The translations under genes and the position numbers were made by a program. The notes below the pieces were generated by a model. That model was given only the letters and a program-made list of their open reading frames with translations, was not told the DNA's origin and did not search any database. From NCBI GenBank assembly GCA_005778115.1, contig SXKJ01000354.1, forward strand, positions 1 through 58,502: a DNA stretch of 58,502 nt. The letters are read 5' to 3'. Shown piece after piece: positions 25,518 through 34,211 of this stretch (positions within the stretch are counted from its first letter, which is position 1; the number at the start of each line of letters is the position of its first letter). The stretch comes from Planctomyces sp. (lineage in GTDB: Bacteria > Planctomycetota > Planctomycetia > Planctomycetales > Planctomycetaceae).

Positions 25518-27959
25518 TCAATTGGCCTGAATCACGCCCTGATCCAACAGGACTTGGACAAACTTCTTAGCGACCGGTCCCGCCACTTTGCCGCCGGAAC
25601 CAGCTTGTTCCAGCACGACAACAAATGCAATCCGCGGACGATCGGCCGGGACATAACCGGCAAACCACGCATGATCCGGTCGGCCCCCTCCGATCTCGGC
25701 GGTCCCCGTCTTGCCGGCGATCGCGACCTCTTTCATGCGGACAGACTTGAATCCGGTCCCTTGAGGGTGAGCAACCACCTGCTCCAATCCTTCTCGCACG
25801 CGAGCCAACGTCCCCTCGGAAAGATTCGGCAGCCGGCGGCGGTTCGGTTCGATCATCGTTGATGAAGATGTTGCCAATCGGGAGGGCGAGGCTCCCGCCG
25901 AGCCGAGATGGGGATGACGCTTGATCCCATCGAACGGCTCGGCGGGAGCCTCACCCTCCCATTCCGCGCTGAATTCGCGAGCGACTTGCGGCGTCACCAA
26001 CCAGCCATCATTCGCGACGGCCGCCATGAGCCTAGCAATCTGCAACGGGGTGACCGTCAGCCGCGATTGCCCGATCGCCAGGCTCAGCGTGTCGCCGTCG
26101 TACCAAGGATCGCGGCGAGTCTTCGCAGCCGATGCGGTTCCGTCCTTCTCCCACGGTGAGGCCGGCTTCAAGGAGTTCGCGTCATCGCCAATCAGGCGTT
26201 CGTGACTGACGAGTTCGATTGGCGACTTCGTGCCGTTGCGAGACTTCGGACCGGCCGCCGGCGGTCGCGGCACATGACCGGGCCGCTCACCCGGCACATC
26301 GACACCGGTGAGTTGTCCGAATCCGAACTCGTCTGCCCAATGCACCAGCGGCTGCGGACCCAGCGTTTGAGCGGCTTTGAAGAAGTAGACGTTGCACGAC
26401 CGCGCCAGGGCCTTCGTCAGATCCGTGCCATAGTGGGCGTTGCTGTGATAGCAGCGCAGCTTGTTCGGATCTTTGAGATACCCAATGCACTCGATCTCCC
26501 GATCCGGGTCAATACGGTGCCGTGCATCGAGTCGATGACTCTCCAAGACGGCGACGGCCGAAACCGCTTTGAACACCGAACCGGGAGGCAACGTCATCTG
26601 CATCGCTCGCGAGAACTGCGGCCGGCGCGGGTCTTCCTCGAGAGCCTGCCGAAGCTCGGCATTGCCCCCCAGCAAGTCGTTGACGTCGAACGTCGGAGCC
26701 GTCGCCGCCGCGAGAATCGCTCCCGTCTGCACGTCGATGGCCACGATGCAACCGCCCGGAGGGCGTGTTTCTTCCGTAGCCCGACTCTCAACAATCTCTT
26801 CCAAGAGCTTCGTCGTCTCGTCTTGCAGAGCGACGGTGAAGTTCAACACCACATCGCGTCCCGGCTGTGACGGACGCACAATTTCTGTCCGCACGATCGT
26901 GCCGTGATGGTCGCGGACGATCTTTCGCTGGCCGCGCACGCCATGCAGGACACGCTCGTAAGACTTCTCAATCCCGGTTCGTCCGATCGTGTCCCCGGCC
27001 TGATAATCCTGCGGCCTACCGCTGGTCGAGCGATCCTGGTGCGAACGAAGTTCATCCGCGTTGATCTCGCCGCGAAAGCCCACCAGATGCGGAGCGACTC
27101 GACCGTTCGGATAGATGCGCCGAGAGGTCACGTCCGTACGGACGCCGGGATATTGCTCTGGGTGCGTCTCGATCTCAGCGACGACTTCCAGCGGGATATC
27201 CTCCAGCAACAATTGATAGTCCGATTGCTCCGAGATGCGCAGCGGGTCGCGCCGATCGCGTGTCGGCGTCGTGATAAGTTCGTGCTTCACAACCTGCCAG
27301 GCGTGCTCAAAAACGGACTCGCTGGCGAGCGGGGCGGCGGCAGCCCCCCGGTTTTCATCGGCGATCGAATCCACCGAGGGGCTGATGCCGCTCCGCTCGC
27401 CAATGGCCGCTCGCCGTTCTTCAACCAGCCGATAGATCCGTTCGACACGCTGCTGCACTCGGCCACGCAATTCAGCCAACTTGTCCGGGTTGTGCTCGGT
27501 CAACTCGGCGAGCGACTGCCATAACTCGTCACGCCGCGCAAGGACGCCCGCTTTCGCTTGCTCGAATTTCGTTTTGTCCCGCCGTTCGGCGCGGCTCAGC
27601 CGAGCGACCGCTTCATCGCGCAGCCAGCGTTCGTTGGGAGGCTCTTCCAGCCAGCGGTAATGGACCAGCACTCGATAGCGTTCCTCATCGAACGCCAGCA
27701 CGGTCCCGTCCGCCGCGAGGATGCGGCCATGCCGAGCTGGGATCGACTCGATCGATTCCGTTTCGCGCCGAGTCTCGACGGCGAAGCCTTCCGCGACGAA
27801 TCCCTGCAAATGCACCAACCGCCCCGCCACCACGAGCAGCGGCAACGTCATCGCCACGAACAACCAAACCAAACGGACCCCGGGTTCGGCATCGACATCA
27901 AACGCGGAGCTGCCGCGTGTCGGGCCGCTGTCGAACAATGGTGTCGGTCGATTACGCAT
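25518..27959 (-). CDS. mrdA: penicillin-binding protein 2, peptidoglycan transpeptidase
   Basis: The protein is 813 residues with one N-terminal membrane anchor (VRLVWLFVAMTLPLLVVAGRL). A PBP dimerisation region follows, then the transpeptidase domain with S461-VF-K (SxxK), S521-C-N (SxN) and the K750-T-G triad. It cross-links peptidoglycan during cell elongation in the Rod complex with MreB/C/D and RodA. It is long for PBP2 (usually about 630), partly because two inverted repeats are read in frame: residues about 187-212 and about 667-693, the second inside the transpeptidase domain before KTG. Start 27959 overlaps the mreD stop by eight bases; a TTG at 27998 is less likely. All catalytic residues are intact. 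Confidence 0.93.
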   Translation of the reverse strand: MRNRPTPLFDSGPTRGSSAFDVDAEPGVRLVWLFVAMTLPLLVVAGRLVHLQGFVAEGFAVETRRETESIESIPARHGRILAADGTVLAFDEERYRVLVHYRWLEEPPNERWLRDEAVARLSRAERRDKTKFEQAKAGVLARRDELWQSLAELTEHNPDKLAELRGRVQQRVERIYRLVEERRAAIGERSGISPSVDSIADENRGAAAAPLASESVFEHAWQVVKHELITTPTRDRRDPLRISEQSDYQLLLEDIPLEVVAEIETHPEQYPGVRTDVTSRRIYPNGRVAPHLVGFRGEINADELRSHQDRSTSGRPQDYQAGDTIGRTGIEKSYERVLHGVRGQRKIVRDHHGTIVRTEIVRPSQPGRDVVLNFTVALQDETTKLLEEIVESRATEETRPPGGCIVAIDVQTGAILAAATAPTFDVNDLLGGNAELRQALEEDPRRPQFSRAMQMTLPPGSVFKAVSAVAVLESHRLDARHRIDPDREIECIGYLKDPNKLRCYHSNAHYGTDLTKALARSCNVYFFKAAQTLGPQPLVHWADEFGFGQLTGVDVPGERPGHVPRPPAAGPKSRNGTKSPIELVSHERLIGDDANSLKPASPWEKDGTASAAKTRRDPWYDGDTLSLAIGQSRLTVTPLQIARLMAAVANDGWLVTPQVAREFSAEWEGEAPAEPFDGIKRHPHLGSAGASPSRLATSSSTMIEPNRRRLPNLSEGTLARVREGLEQVVAHPQGTGFKSVRMKEVAIAGKTGTAEIGGGRPDHAWFAGYVPADRPRIAFVVVLEQAGSGGKVAGPVAKKFVQVLLDQGVIQAN
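25880..25960. repeat. inverted repeat inside mrdA transpeptidase region
   Basis: Arms of 26 bp at 25880-25905 and 25935-25960 (GGGAGGG.GAGGCTCCCGCC) have one mismatch. The element is 81 bp, exactly 27 codons, and is read as WEGEAPAEP...GSAGASPSR without disrupting mrdA. Confidence 0.93.
27324..27401. repeat. inverted repeat inside mrdA N-terminal region
   Basis: The 78-bp element (26 codons) has 29-bp arms with about four mismatches, starting GGCGAGCGG. The same arm sequence begins at 58452 near the window end, showing it is a dispersed element. Confidence 0.85.
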
Positions 27960-28449
27960 GGTGATATCGCGCTGCCGAGTTGGATCGCAGCGCTCCAAAG
28001 GTGCTCAGGCCCACGCACAGCGCCAGTCCATAGGCTGCGTCGCCAGCCAACGTCGTCAGTGAGGCCATCGTTACGGCCGGCCCCTCGGACAGGACACCTC
28101 CCAATCCTCGCGACAGCAGCAGGCCGGTTGCGATGACTGAGAATTGCCAAACAAGCCTCGGCCAGCGCGAACGAACGTCCGCATCCGGTCGCAGGGACAA
28201 CATCATGGCCGCGGTCAGCGTCTTCGCGAGCATCTCGACGCCAAAGCGTCCGCTCGATAACCCATCCGCCAGCAAACCGATGAGCGATGCCCAGGCAAGA
28301 CCGCGCGCGTCTGGCAACCATGACAACGCCAACACTACCGGCAGCCACATCAGCGGCGGCCGGCAATCGCCGATTGACAATGCCGTTCCGCAAGCCGCCT
28401 GCGTCGCGAGGGCGAGATACGTCGTGAGGAGAAGAATGAGGTGTTTCAT
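27952..28449 (-). CDS. mreD: rod shape-determining protein MreD
   Basis: The protein is 165 residues, strongly hydrophobic, with about five membrane segments (LILLLTTYLALATQAA, LMWLPVVLALSWL, LAWASLIGLLADGL, FSVIATGLLLSRG, YGLALCVGLSTFG). The length and GLLADGLSSGRFG match the poorly conserved MreD family. Its position between mreC and mrdA is decisive. MreD is an inner-membrane component of the elongation machinery. No ribosome site is obvious before the ATG at 28449; translation may be affected by the inverted repeat just upstream. Confidence 0.85.
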   Translation of the reverse strand: MKHLILLLTTYLALATQAACGTALSIGDCRPPLMWLPVVLALSWLPDARGLAWASLIGLLADGLSSGRFGVEMLAKTLTAAMMLSLRPDADVRSRWPRLVWQFSVIATGLLLSRGLGGVLSEGPAVTMASLTTLAGDAAYGLALCVGLSTFGALRSNSAARYHHA

Positions 28450-28456
28450 GGTTGTA

Positions 28457-28538
28457 GTGAGCGGCACGGCGCTAGCCGCCGGTGGTGTGATTACGATTTC
28501 CGTTCCACGACACCGGCGGCTAGCGCCGTGCCGCTCAC
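28457..28538. repeat. perfect inverted repeat between mreC and mreD
   Basis: Perfect 28-bp arms at 28457-28484 and 28511-28538, same family as 20399-20465. It fills nearly the whole gap between the mreC stop and the mreD start. Confidence 0.95.
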
Positions 28539-28542
28539 AAAT

Positions 28543-29481
28543 TCAATTCGCCAGTCGTTTCGGGTTCACCGTCGGCCGCACGATGCTGACCGATTTCGTG
28601 GATTGTGGATCAATGGCCGGCCGGACTTCGATCTCCCAGTGAGTGGCCCCCGCCGCGAGCTCAGCGCGCGTCACGGTGCCGTAGAACAACGGTGTCACGA
28701 AACCGCCGGGAGTTTCCAACGAAAAGACTTCATCCCCTTCGCTGACCGGATCGGTCGCACGAATCTTGGTCAGCGAGCAAGCGGCCTTACCGTCGCCCAA
28801 CAGAATCCCTTCCGCGCCGAACACGAGACCATCGGCAGCGACTCGCGCGAGGCGGGCACGGCCGCGAAAGCGTTTGTCGGTGAGCGGCACCCAGGTGCTC
28901 GACCAGTGTCCGACGTGTTGCAGCTTGCCGATCACGCAGCTTCCCGCGAACACCGGCAGATCGGCGGTCAGCCCGATGTCAGAGCCTTGATCCAACAACT
29001 TAGCGTTGGCGTCCAGCACGAGCGACGCTTCGACAACGCCGCTCGTTTGCCCGCGATCGAGCAACCTGCCAGATCGCCACGAAGCAGCCAACTCGTCGCC
29101 GAGCACATTCGCCTCGACAACCTGCGGCACAATCAACGGCGGCGGATCGAGCGGCTTGCGAGCCTCATCATGCCGTTGCAGTGCGAGCAGCTTTTTGTCA
29201 CGGGTCCGCTGATGAGCGAGTCGCTCACGGCGCAACTGTTTTTGCGAATCGGAGATTTTAGACTTGAGATCTGAGATTTGAGTTTGCAATTCCTGCTCGT
29301 CATCACCGACGAGTCGTTTTCGGATCTGCAAAGCCGCTGTTTGCTGCATTGAATCGGCCAGTTGCATGCCGGGCTGAAAGCCGTCGCGGATCGAGGCTCG
29401 CAGCCAATTCACGACGTTGGGCGGCGCGAAGCCAATCCCAATCGCGGTCAGCAGGCAGAGAGTGATGATGAGTTTCGTCAT
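28543..29481 (-). CDS. mreC: rod shape-determining protein MreC
   Basis: The protein is 312 residues. It has an N-terminal membrane anchor (LIITLCLLTAIGIGFA), a coiled-coil segment around residues 65-110 (QELQTQISDLKSKISDSQKQ) and then the periplasmic beta-rich MreC core. MreC links MreB to PBP2 in the periplasm. Start 29481 is chosen because the anchor follows at once; upstream in-frame codons to 29589 are inverted-repeat sequence. It lies between mreB and mreD in the canonical order. Confidence 0.9.
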   Translation of the reverse strand: MTKLIITLCLLTAIGIGFAPPNVVNWLRASIRDGFQPGMQLADSMQQTAALQIRKRLVGDDEQELQTQISDLKSKISDSQKQLRRERLAHQRTRDKKLLALQRHDEARKPLDPPPLIVPQVVEANVLGDELAASWRSGRLLDRGQTSGVVEASLVLDANAKLLDQGSDIGLTADLPVFAGSCVIGKLQHVGHWSSTWVPLTDKRFRGRARLARVAADGLVFGAEGILLGDGKAACSLTKIRATDPVSEGDEVFSLETPGGFVTPLFYGTVTRAELAAGATHWEIEVRPAIDPQSTKSVSIVRPTVNPKRLAN

Positions 29482-29500
29482 GCTGATTGGGACGATGATG

Positions 29501-29571
29501 AGCCAGAACGCGCTAGCGTCCGGTTTGTAGGCAATGCTCGTGCCCAAACCGGACGCTAGCGCGTTCCGGCT
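29501..29571. repeat. inverted repeat between mreB and mreC
   Basis: Arms of 27 bp at 29501-29527 and 29545-29571 (containing ACGCGCTAGCGTCCGGTTTG) have one mismatch. It occupies most of the 104-bp gap between mreB and mreC. Confidence 0.93.
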
Positions 29572-29585
29572 GATCAAGAGATCGT

Positions 29586-30635
29586 TCAAAAATCCTTCGC
29601 GCCGTCATCGAGGCTCGTGCGCCATTGCGACAGGTGGTCCAGGCAGATCGCGGTCCCGCGAGCGACCGTCGTCAGTGGATCGTCCGCCACGCGGACAGGG
29701 ATGCCAAGCTGCTCGTTCATCAGTTGATCCAGTCCGCGCAGCAACGCTCCGCCGCCAGTCAGAACGAGACCATGATCGACGATGTCGCCGACCAGTTCCG
29801 GCTTGCATTGTTCGATGCAATTCTTGACGCAGTTCAGGATCGCGGTGACTGGCTCGCGCAGCGCTTCCCGAATCTCTTCACTGGTGACGACCGCTTTGCG
29901 CGGGATTCCGCTGATCGTGTCGAGGCCACGAACTTCCATCGTCAGCTCTTGTTCGAGCGGGTACGCGCTGCCGATTTGGAGTTTCACTCTCTCTGCGGTC
30001 GGCGTGCCGATTCGCAGAGAGAAACGTTGCTTGAGGTATTCGACGATCGCCTCGTCGAGTTCATCGCCGGCGACACGCACCGACTGCGCAACAACGATCT
30101 CGCCGAGGCTGAAGATCGCCACATCGCTGGTGCCGCCGCCGATGTCACAAACCATGCTGGCAATCGGTTCGGAGATCGGCAGGCCAGCTCCGATGCCGGC
30201 GGCCTTCGATTCTTCGATGAGATACACGCGGCCGGCTCCGGCCCGTTCGGCAGAGTTGAAGACGGCTCGCTTCTCGACGGGAGTAATCCCTCCGGGGACC
30301 GCGATGATGACTCGTGGCTTCAGACCTCGCATCTGCCGGGAAGCCTTCTGAATGAAGTACCGCAGCATCGCTTCGCAGAGCTCGAAGTCGGTGATGACTC
30401 CGTCCTGCAACGGGCGGATGGCGGTGATGGAATCAGGGGTGCGGCCGAGCATCTGCTTGGCCAGCTTGCCGACGGCGGTCCCTTTGCCAAGTACTCGCCG
30501 CGTCCCCTTTTCGAGCGCGACGACCGAGGGCTCGTTGAGCACGATCCCTTCACCTTGAACCGACACGAGCGTGTTCGCCGTGCCCAGATCAATGGCCAGG
30601 TCAGGACAGAACATCCGGCGCAGACGATGAAACAT
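29586..30635 (-). CDS. mreB: rod shape-determining protein MreB
   Basis: The protein is 349 residues, the usual MreB length. The actin-fold nucleotide motifs are clear: DLAIDLGTANTLV (phosphate 1), VCDIGGGTSDVAIFSLG (phosphate 2) and GLVLTGGGALLRGLD (adenosine loop). MreB forms membrane-associated filaments that guide elongation-phase wall synthesis. GGAAGG lies close before the ATG. It is the first gene of the minus-strand cluster mreB-mreC-mreD-mrdA and diverges from the pilin gene. An intact cluster argues for peptidoglycan elongation in this organism. Confidence 0.97.
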   Translation of the reverse strand: MFHRLRRMFCPDLAIDLGTANTLVSVQGEGIVLNEPSVVALEKGTRRVLGKGTAVGKLAKQMLGRTPDSITAIRPLQDGVITDFELCEAMLRYFIQKASRQMRGLKPRVIIAVPGGITPVEKRAVFNSAERAGAGRVYLIEESKAAGIGAGLPISEPIASMVCDIGGGTSDVAIFSLGEIVVAQSVRVAGDELDEAIVEYLKQRFSLRIGTPTAERVKLQIGSAYPLEQELTMEVRGLDTISGIPRKAVVTSEEIREALREPVTAILNCVKNCIEQCKPELVGDIVDHGLVLTGGGALLRGLDQLMNEQLGIPVRVADDPLTTVARGTAICLDHLSQWRTSLDDGAKDF

Positions 30636-30935
30636 GGGCCTTCCATGACGGCTAAAGAGAAAACGCTCTGGCGATCCAACGCCAGAATTCGAGTGGGGTT
30701 GTAGGTCGGATCTGAAGAACCGGACAAGACGCCTTTTCCTCCGGTAACGAGTGGCGATTTCGCCTCATGGAACCACGACCCACAGCAGCCTTCCGCAATC
30801 TGAGCCGTTATTTCAGGAACGGTTTGACTCGTTCAAAAAGTGTCACAGGCTTGTGCCGGAGCCTTTCACGCGGCAGGCCTAACGGTCTTCGACAGACGCT
30901 CCATCGCAGATTATTCACATCGAATCGAGCCTGAA
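30636..30935. other. divergent control region of mreB and pilin gene
   Basis: About 300 bp without a gene. A TCTGGCG/CGCCAGA hairpin lies at 30669-30689 in the mreB leader. Promoters for both directions must lie here; none is clear enough to place. Confidence 0.55.
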
Positions 30936-31097
30936 ATGAGTCGTTGGAAGCAGTTTCTTACCACAGACGATGGTCCAACTCTGGTCGAGTACGCTCTGCT
31001 GTTAGGGCTGATCGTCTTGGTCTCTGTGACCACACTGGGGGGGGTTGGGGCGGGCATGCACAGCATCTACGTCATCATTAGCGGCGCATTGCCCTAA
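30936..31097 (+). CDS. Flp/Fap-type pilin
   Basis: The peptide is 53 residues. A short basic leader (MSRWKQFLTTDD) is followed by G-PTLVEYALLLGLIVLVSV, the Flp pilin pattern with a prepilin cleavage glycine, the conserved Glu-Tyr pair and a hydrophobic helix. Flp pilins are cleaved by TadV-type peptidases and assembled by the Tad machine. No tad/cpa/rcp genes are in the window, so this pilin is an orphan here. The start at 30936 gives the short leader typical of the family. Confidence 0.85.
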   Translation: MSRWKQFLTTDDGPTLVEYALLLGLIVLVSVTTLGGVGAGMHSIYVIISGALP

Positions 31098-31311
31098 CCG
31101 GAATTCTTCAAAGAGCGCACGCGGCGGCGATGCAAACAGCCCACAATTAACTCGCTGGGAGTCGTGGCATCTTTAACTTGGCGATCGCGAATAAAACCCA
31201 TTGACCCATTTTTCGCGGCTGGCCTATAACCCGCCGCCTCAAATCGGCCGGGGGAGTTCGGCTGATCGTCTTGTTCACAGACGCCGCACATGGCGGCAGG
31301 GATGCGAAGCC

Positions 31312-32589
31312 ATGACCGCTCAGAATCGTTCTTCATCGACACTTTCGTGGATCGTCGCCGGAACCGGAGCCGCCGTGCTCGGAGCCGGAATCATTTTCCA
31401 AGCGTGGCGTGCTCAGCCGGGCACCGCAGCCGAAGAACCCGGCGCTCGCGCAGGTGCCAAGACAAGCACTTCCGGCAAAGCCTCGCTCAACAATTCAGGA
31501 ACGCCGGCTGCCAACGGACAGGCCGCTCGGACGAGCGACGACGGCGCACGAATCAGCCGCAACGGCAAGGCCGCGACCATTTCCATGCGCGACGTCGAAG
31601 CCGAATGCGTCCGCCGACTCGGCAAAGAAGTGCTCGACAACATGATCAACCGCGCGACGATCCAACTCGCTTGCCAAGAGCGAAACATTGTCGTGACCAA
31701 GGCCGAAGTCGAAAAAGAAATCGTTCGCATCGCCTCCGAATTCAAAATCCCGCTCGAACAATACCTGCAAATGCTGCAAGCCGAACGCGGCATCAACCCA
31801 GATCAGTACCGCAACGATGTGATTTGGCCGATGCTCGCCCTGCGAAAGCTGGCCGGCGAAGAAATCCAAGTCACCAGTGCGGAAATCAAGAAGGCTTTCG
31901 AGCGTGAGTATGGCCCTCGCGTGAAGGTTCGCATGATCCTGTGCGACAACCAGCGGCGTGCTCAGACCGCCTGGCAGAAAGCTAAAGAAGATTCGGACAA
32001 CTTTGAAAAGTACGTCCAAGAGTTCTCGATCGACCAAGCCAGCAAGTCGCTCGACGGCACCATTCCACCGATCCCGCGTCACTCCGGCAGCCCGAACATC
32101 GAAGCAACGGCGTTCAAGCTGAAGCCGGGTGAAGTCTCCGCGATCGTGCAGCTCGACAATGCCGCGCAACGTTACGTCATCCTGAAATGCGAAGGCCACA
32201 CCGATCCGGTCGTCCGCGAACTCGACAAGCAAGTGCAAGCCGAACTTGAAGACCAGATCAAGCGTGAAAAGATCCAAGAACAAGTCGCGATCGTGTTCGA
32301 CAACCTCAAGAAGGAGACCCGCGTCGATAACTTCTACGTCGGCACCTCCACCGGCGGCATGAAGCCGTCGAACGTCACACGCAGCGACGCCACAAAACCG
32401 ATTAGCACGCGTCCGATTCCGAAGTCCGGTCCGGCCGATGACGACAATCTCCCGATTCGTCCAGCGAGTGCGAAGGGAACACCGACGGAGACTGTGAAGC
32501 CCGCCTCGGCCAGCAGTGATGATGACCTCGACACCCCTCTGCCGGTGAATCGCACGACCACGAAACGGCCGACGGATTCCGCGAAGTAA
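31312..32589 (+). CDS. exported SurA/PpiC-like peptidylprolyl isomerase
   Basis: The protein is 425 residues. An N-terminal membrane or signal segment (LSWIVAGTGAAVLGAGIIF) is followed by a Gly/Ala/Ser-rich linker, then a SurA-N-like helical chaperone part (AECVRRLGKEVLDNMINRATI, EVEKEIVRIASEF). A parvulin-like domain covers roughly residues 195-320 (KVRMILCDN, FSIDQASKSLDGTIPPI, FKLKPGEVSAIVQL, YVILKCEGHT). The tail is Pro/Thr/Asp-rich and disordered. It probably assists folding of envelope proteins. The start at 31312 follows AGGGA about ten bases upstream. The parvulin core is divergent, so catalysis is uncertain. Confidence 0.8.
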   Translation: MTAQNRSSSTLSWIVAGTGAAVLGAGIIFQAWRAQPGTAAEEPGARAGAKTSTSGKASLNNSGTPAANGQAARTSDDGARISRNGKAATISMRDVEAECVRRLGKEVLDNMINRATIQLACQERNIVVTKAEVEKEIVRIASEFKIPLEQYLQMLQAERGINPDQYRNDVIWPMLALRKLAGEEIQVTSAEIKKAFEREYGPRVKVRMILCDNQRRAQTAWQKAKEDSDNFEKYVQEFSIDQASKSLDGTIPPIPRHSGSPNIEATAFKLKPGEVSAIVQLDNAAQRYVILKCEGHTDPVVRELDKQVQAELEDQIKREKIQEQVAIVFDNLKKETRVDNFYVGTSTGGMKPSNVTRSDATKPISTRPIPKSGPADDDNLPIRPASAKGTPTETVKPASASSDDDLDTPLPVNRTTTKRPTDSAK

Positions 32590-32749
32590 TCACCTCGAGT
32601 TTTTATCACCTGCCATGTCTTCTTCGTCGCCCACGAACTTCTAATCGGTCAGCGGGTTAGTAGAATCCGCCCGCTGCCTGAGTGCCGCGGAAGCGCATCC
32701 ACCGGCTGCCGAGCTAATCCCCTCGCCTCATTTTGCGCTCCCTGACACT

Positions 32750-33982
32750 ATGCGAAGTGAAACCGAATCGTCGTTCTCCGATGAGCCATTCAAGATCCCG
32801 GTCGCTGACCGAGTGAAGCGGCTCCCACCGTACTTGTTCGGCAAGATCAACAAGCTCAAGCACAAGAAGCGGCAAGACGGCATCGACGTCATTGACCTCG
32901 GCATGGGCAACCCCACCGATCCGCCCGAGCAATTCGTCATCGACAAGATGATCGAGTCGCTCGCTGACTCGCGTAACCATCGCTACTCCGTCAGCAACGG
33001 CGTGGAAAATTTGCGTCGCGAAGTCGCCAAGCGCTACGATCGCAAATACGGCGTGCAACTCAATCCGCAGTCGGAAGTCATCGCCTGCATCGGCTCCAAA
33101 GAGGGCTTCAGCCACATGTGCCTGGCCCTGATGGGACCGGGCGACACCGCCATCGTGCCGGCTCCGACGTTCCCTATTCACTCGTATGCAGTGATGCTCG
33201 CCTCCGGCAATGTCATCGCACTCGACGTCCGCAATCCGGAAGAATTTCTCTCGAACATCGCTTACACCTGCGAGCACCTCTTCCCGAAGCCGAAGCTGGT
33301 GATCGTCAACTTCCCGCACAACCCGTCGGGCACCTGCATCGAGCAAGATTTCTATGTGGACCTCGTCGCGTTGGCGAAGAAGTATCAGTTCCTCGTCATC
33401 AGCGACTTCGCCTACGCCGACATCTGTTACGACGGCTATCAAGCCCCCAGCTTTCTGGCGACTCCCGGAGCCATCGACATCGGCGTCGAACTAACGACGA
33501 TGAGCAAAGGCTACAGCATGGCCGGATGGCGCATCGGTTTCTGCTGCGGCAACTCCGAAATGGTTCGCGCTCTGGGCACGATCAAAGGCTACTACGACTA
33601 CGGCATCTTCCAAGCGATCCAGATCTCCGCGATCGTCGCGATGCGTCACGGCGACGAGGCGATCGAACGACTCTGTGTTGAATATCAACACCGTCGCGAC
33701 TCGCTGGTGGATGGGCTCAATCGCCAAGGCTGGGACATCGAAGCTCCGAAAGCCGGCATGTTCGTGTGGGCCAAGATTCCCGATCAGTGGTCCGAGATGG
33801 GTTCGATCCCATTCGCAATGAAACTGCTGAACGAAGCCGGAGTCGCCGTCAGCCCCGGCCTTGGCTTCGGTCCCGAAGGAGAGGGTTTTCTGCGTTTGGC
33901 GGTCGTCGAAAACGCACAACGGCTTCGACAAGCCGTCCGCGAAATCGGCCGTTGTCTCAAGCCCGAATCGGTCACTGTTTGA
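32750..33982 (+). CDS. alaC: class I PLP aminotransferase, AlaC-like
   Basis: The protein is 410 residues. [14 protein letters not shown] and [14 protein letters not shown] at the N-terminus, the NFPHNPSGT motif and TTMSK253[11 protein letters not shown] with the PLP-binding lysine place it in the class I/II aminotransferases, closest in pattern to glutamate-pyruvate transaminase AlaC and LL-diaminopimelate aminotransferase-like enzymes. The likely reaction is transfer of an amino group from glutamate or alanine to a 2-oxoacid. The specific substrate cannot be fixed from sequence by eye. It has no operon partner, and tRNA-Asn follows 90 bp downstream. Confidence 0.88.
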   Translation: MRSETESSFSDEPFKIPVADRVKRLPPYLFGKINKLKHKKRQDGIDVIDLGMGNPTDPPEQFVIDKMIESLADSRNHRYSVSNGVENLRREVAKRYDRKYGVQLNPQSEVIACIGSKEGFSHMCLALMGPGDTAIVPAPTFPIHSYAVMLASGNVIALDVRNPEEFLSNIAYTCEHLFPKPKLVIVNFPHNPSGTCIEQDFYVDLVALAKKYQFLVISDFAYADICYDGYQAPSFLATPGAIDIGVELTTMSKGYSMAGWRIGFCCGNSEMVRALGTIKGYYDYGIFQAIQISAIVAMRHGDEAIERLCVEYQHRRDSLVDGLNRQGWDIEAPKAGMFVWAKIPDQWSEMGSIPFAMKLLNEAGVAVSPGLGFGPEGEGFLRLAVVENAQRLRQAVREIGRCLKPESVTV

Positions 33983-34072
33983 TGCTCATCAATGAACCGG
34001 AGAAAGGCTTGCATCACCTGACATCATCCGGTACACACCCCGCCTCATTCACGGACATCGCGTCCGTGATTT

Positions 34073-34145
34073 TCCTCGATAGCTCAATCGGTAGAGCGAG
34101 CGGCTGTTAACCGCTAGGTTCTTGGTTCGAGTCCAAGTCGAGGAG
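34073..34145 (+). tRNA. tRNA-Asn (GTT)
   Basis: A 73-nt cloverleaf folds fully: acceptor TCCTCGA/TCGAGGA, D-arm GCTC/GAGC, anticodon stem AGCGG/CCGCT with loop CTGTTAA (anticodon GTT), T-arm CTTGG-TTCGAGT-CCAAG, discriminator G. CCA is not encoded. A rearranged copy lies at 34468-34549. Confidence 0.96.
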
Positions 34146-34151
34146 CTTTTC

Positions 34152-34186
34152 CCAACGGGACCAGCCATCAGGCTCGGTCCCGTTGG
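34152..34186 (+). terminator. hairpin after tRNA-Asn
   Basis: A perfect 11-bp stem CCAACGGGACC/GGTCCCGTTGG is extended by AGCC/GGCT with a one-base bulge and an ATCA loop. It follows the tRNA by six bases but lacks a strong T tract. Confidence 0.65.
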
Positions 34187-34211
34187 CGTTTCCACTGCGG
34201 GGGGAATCTGC

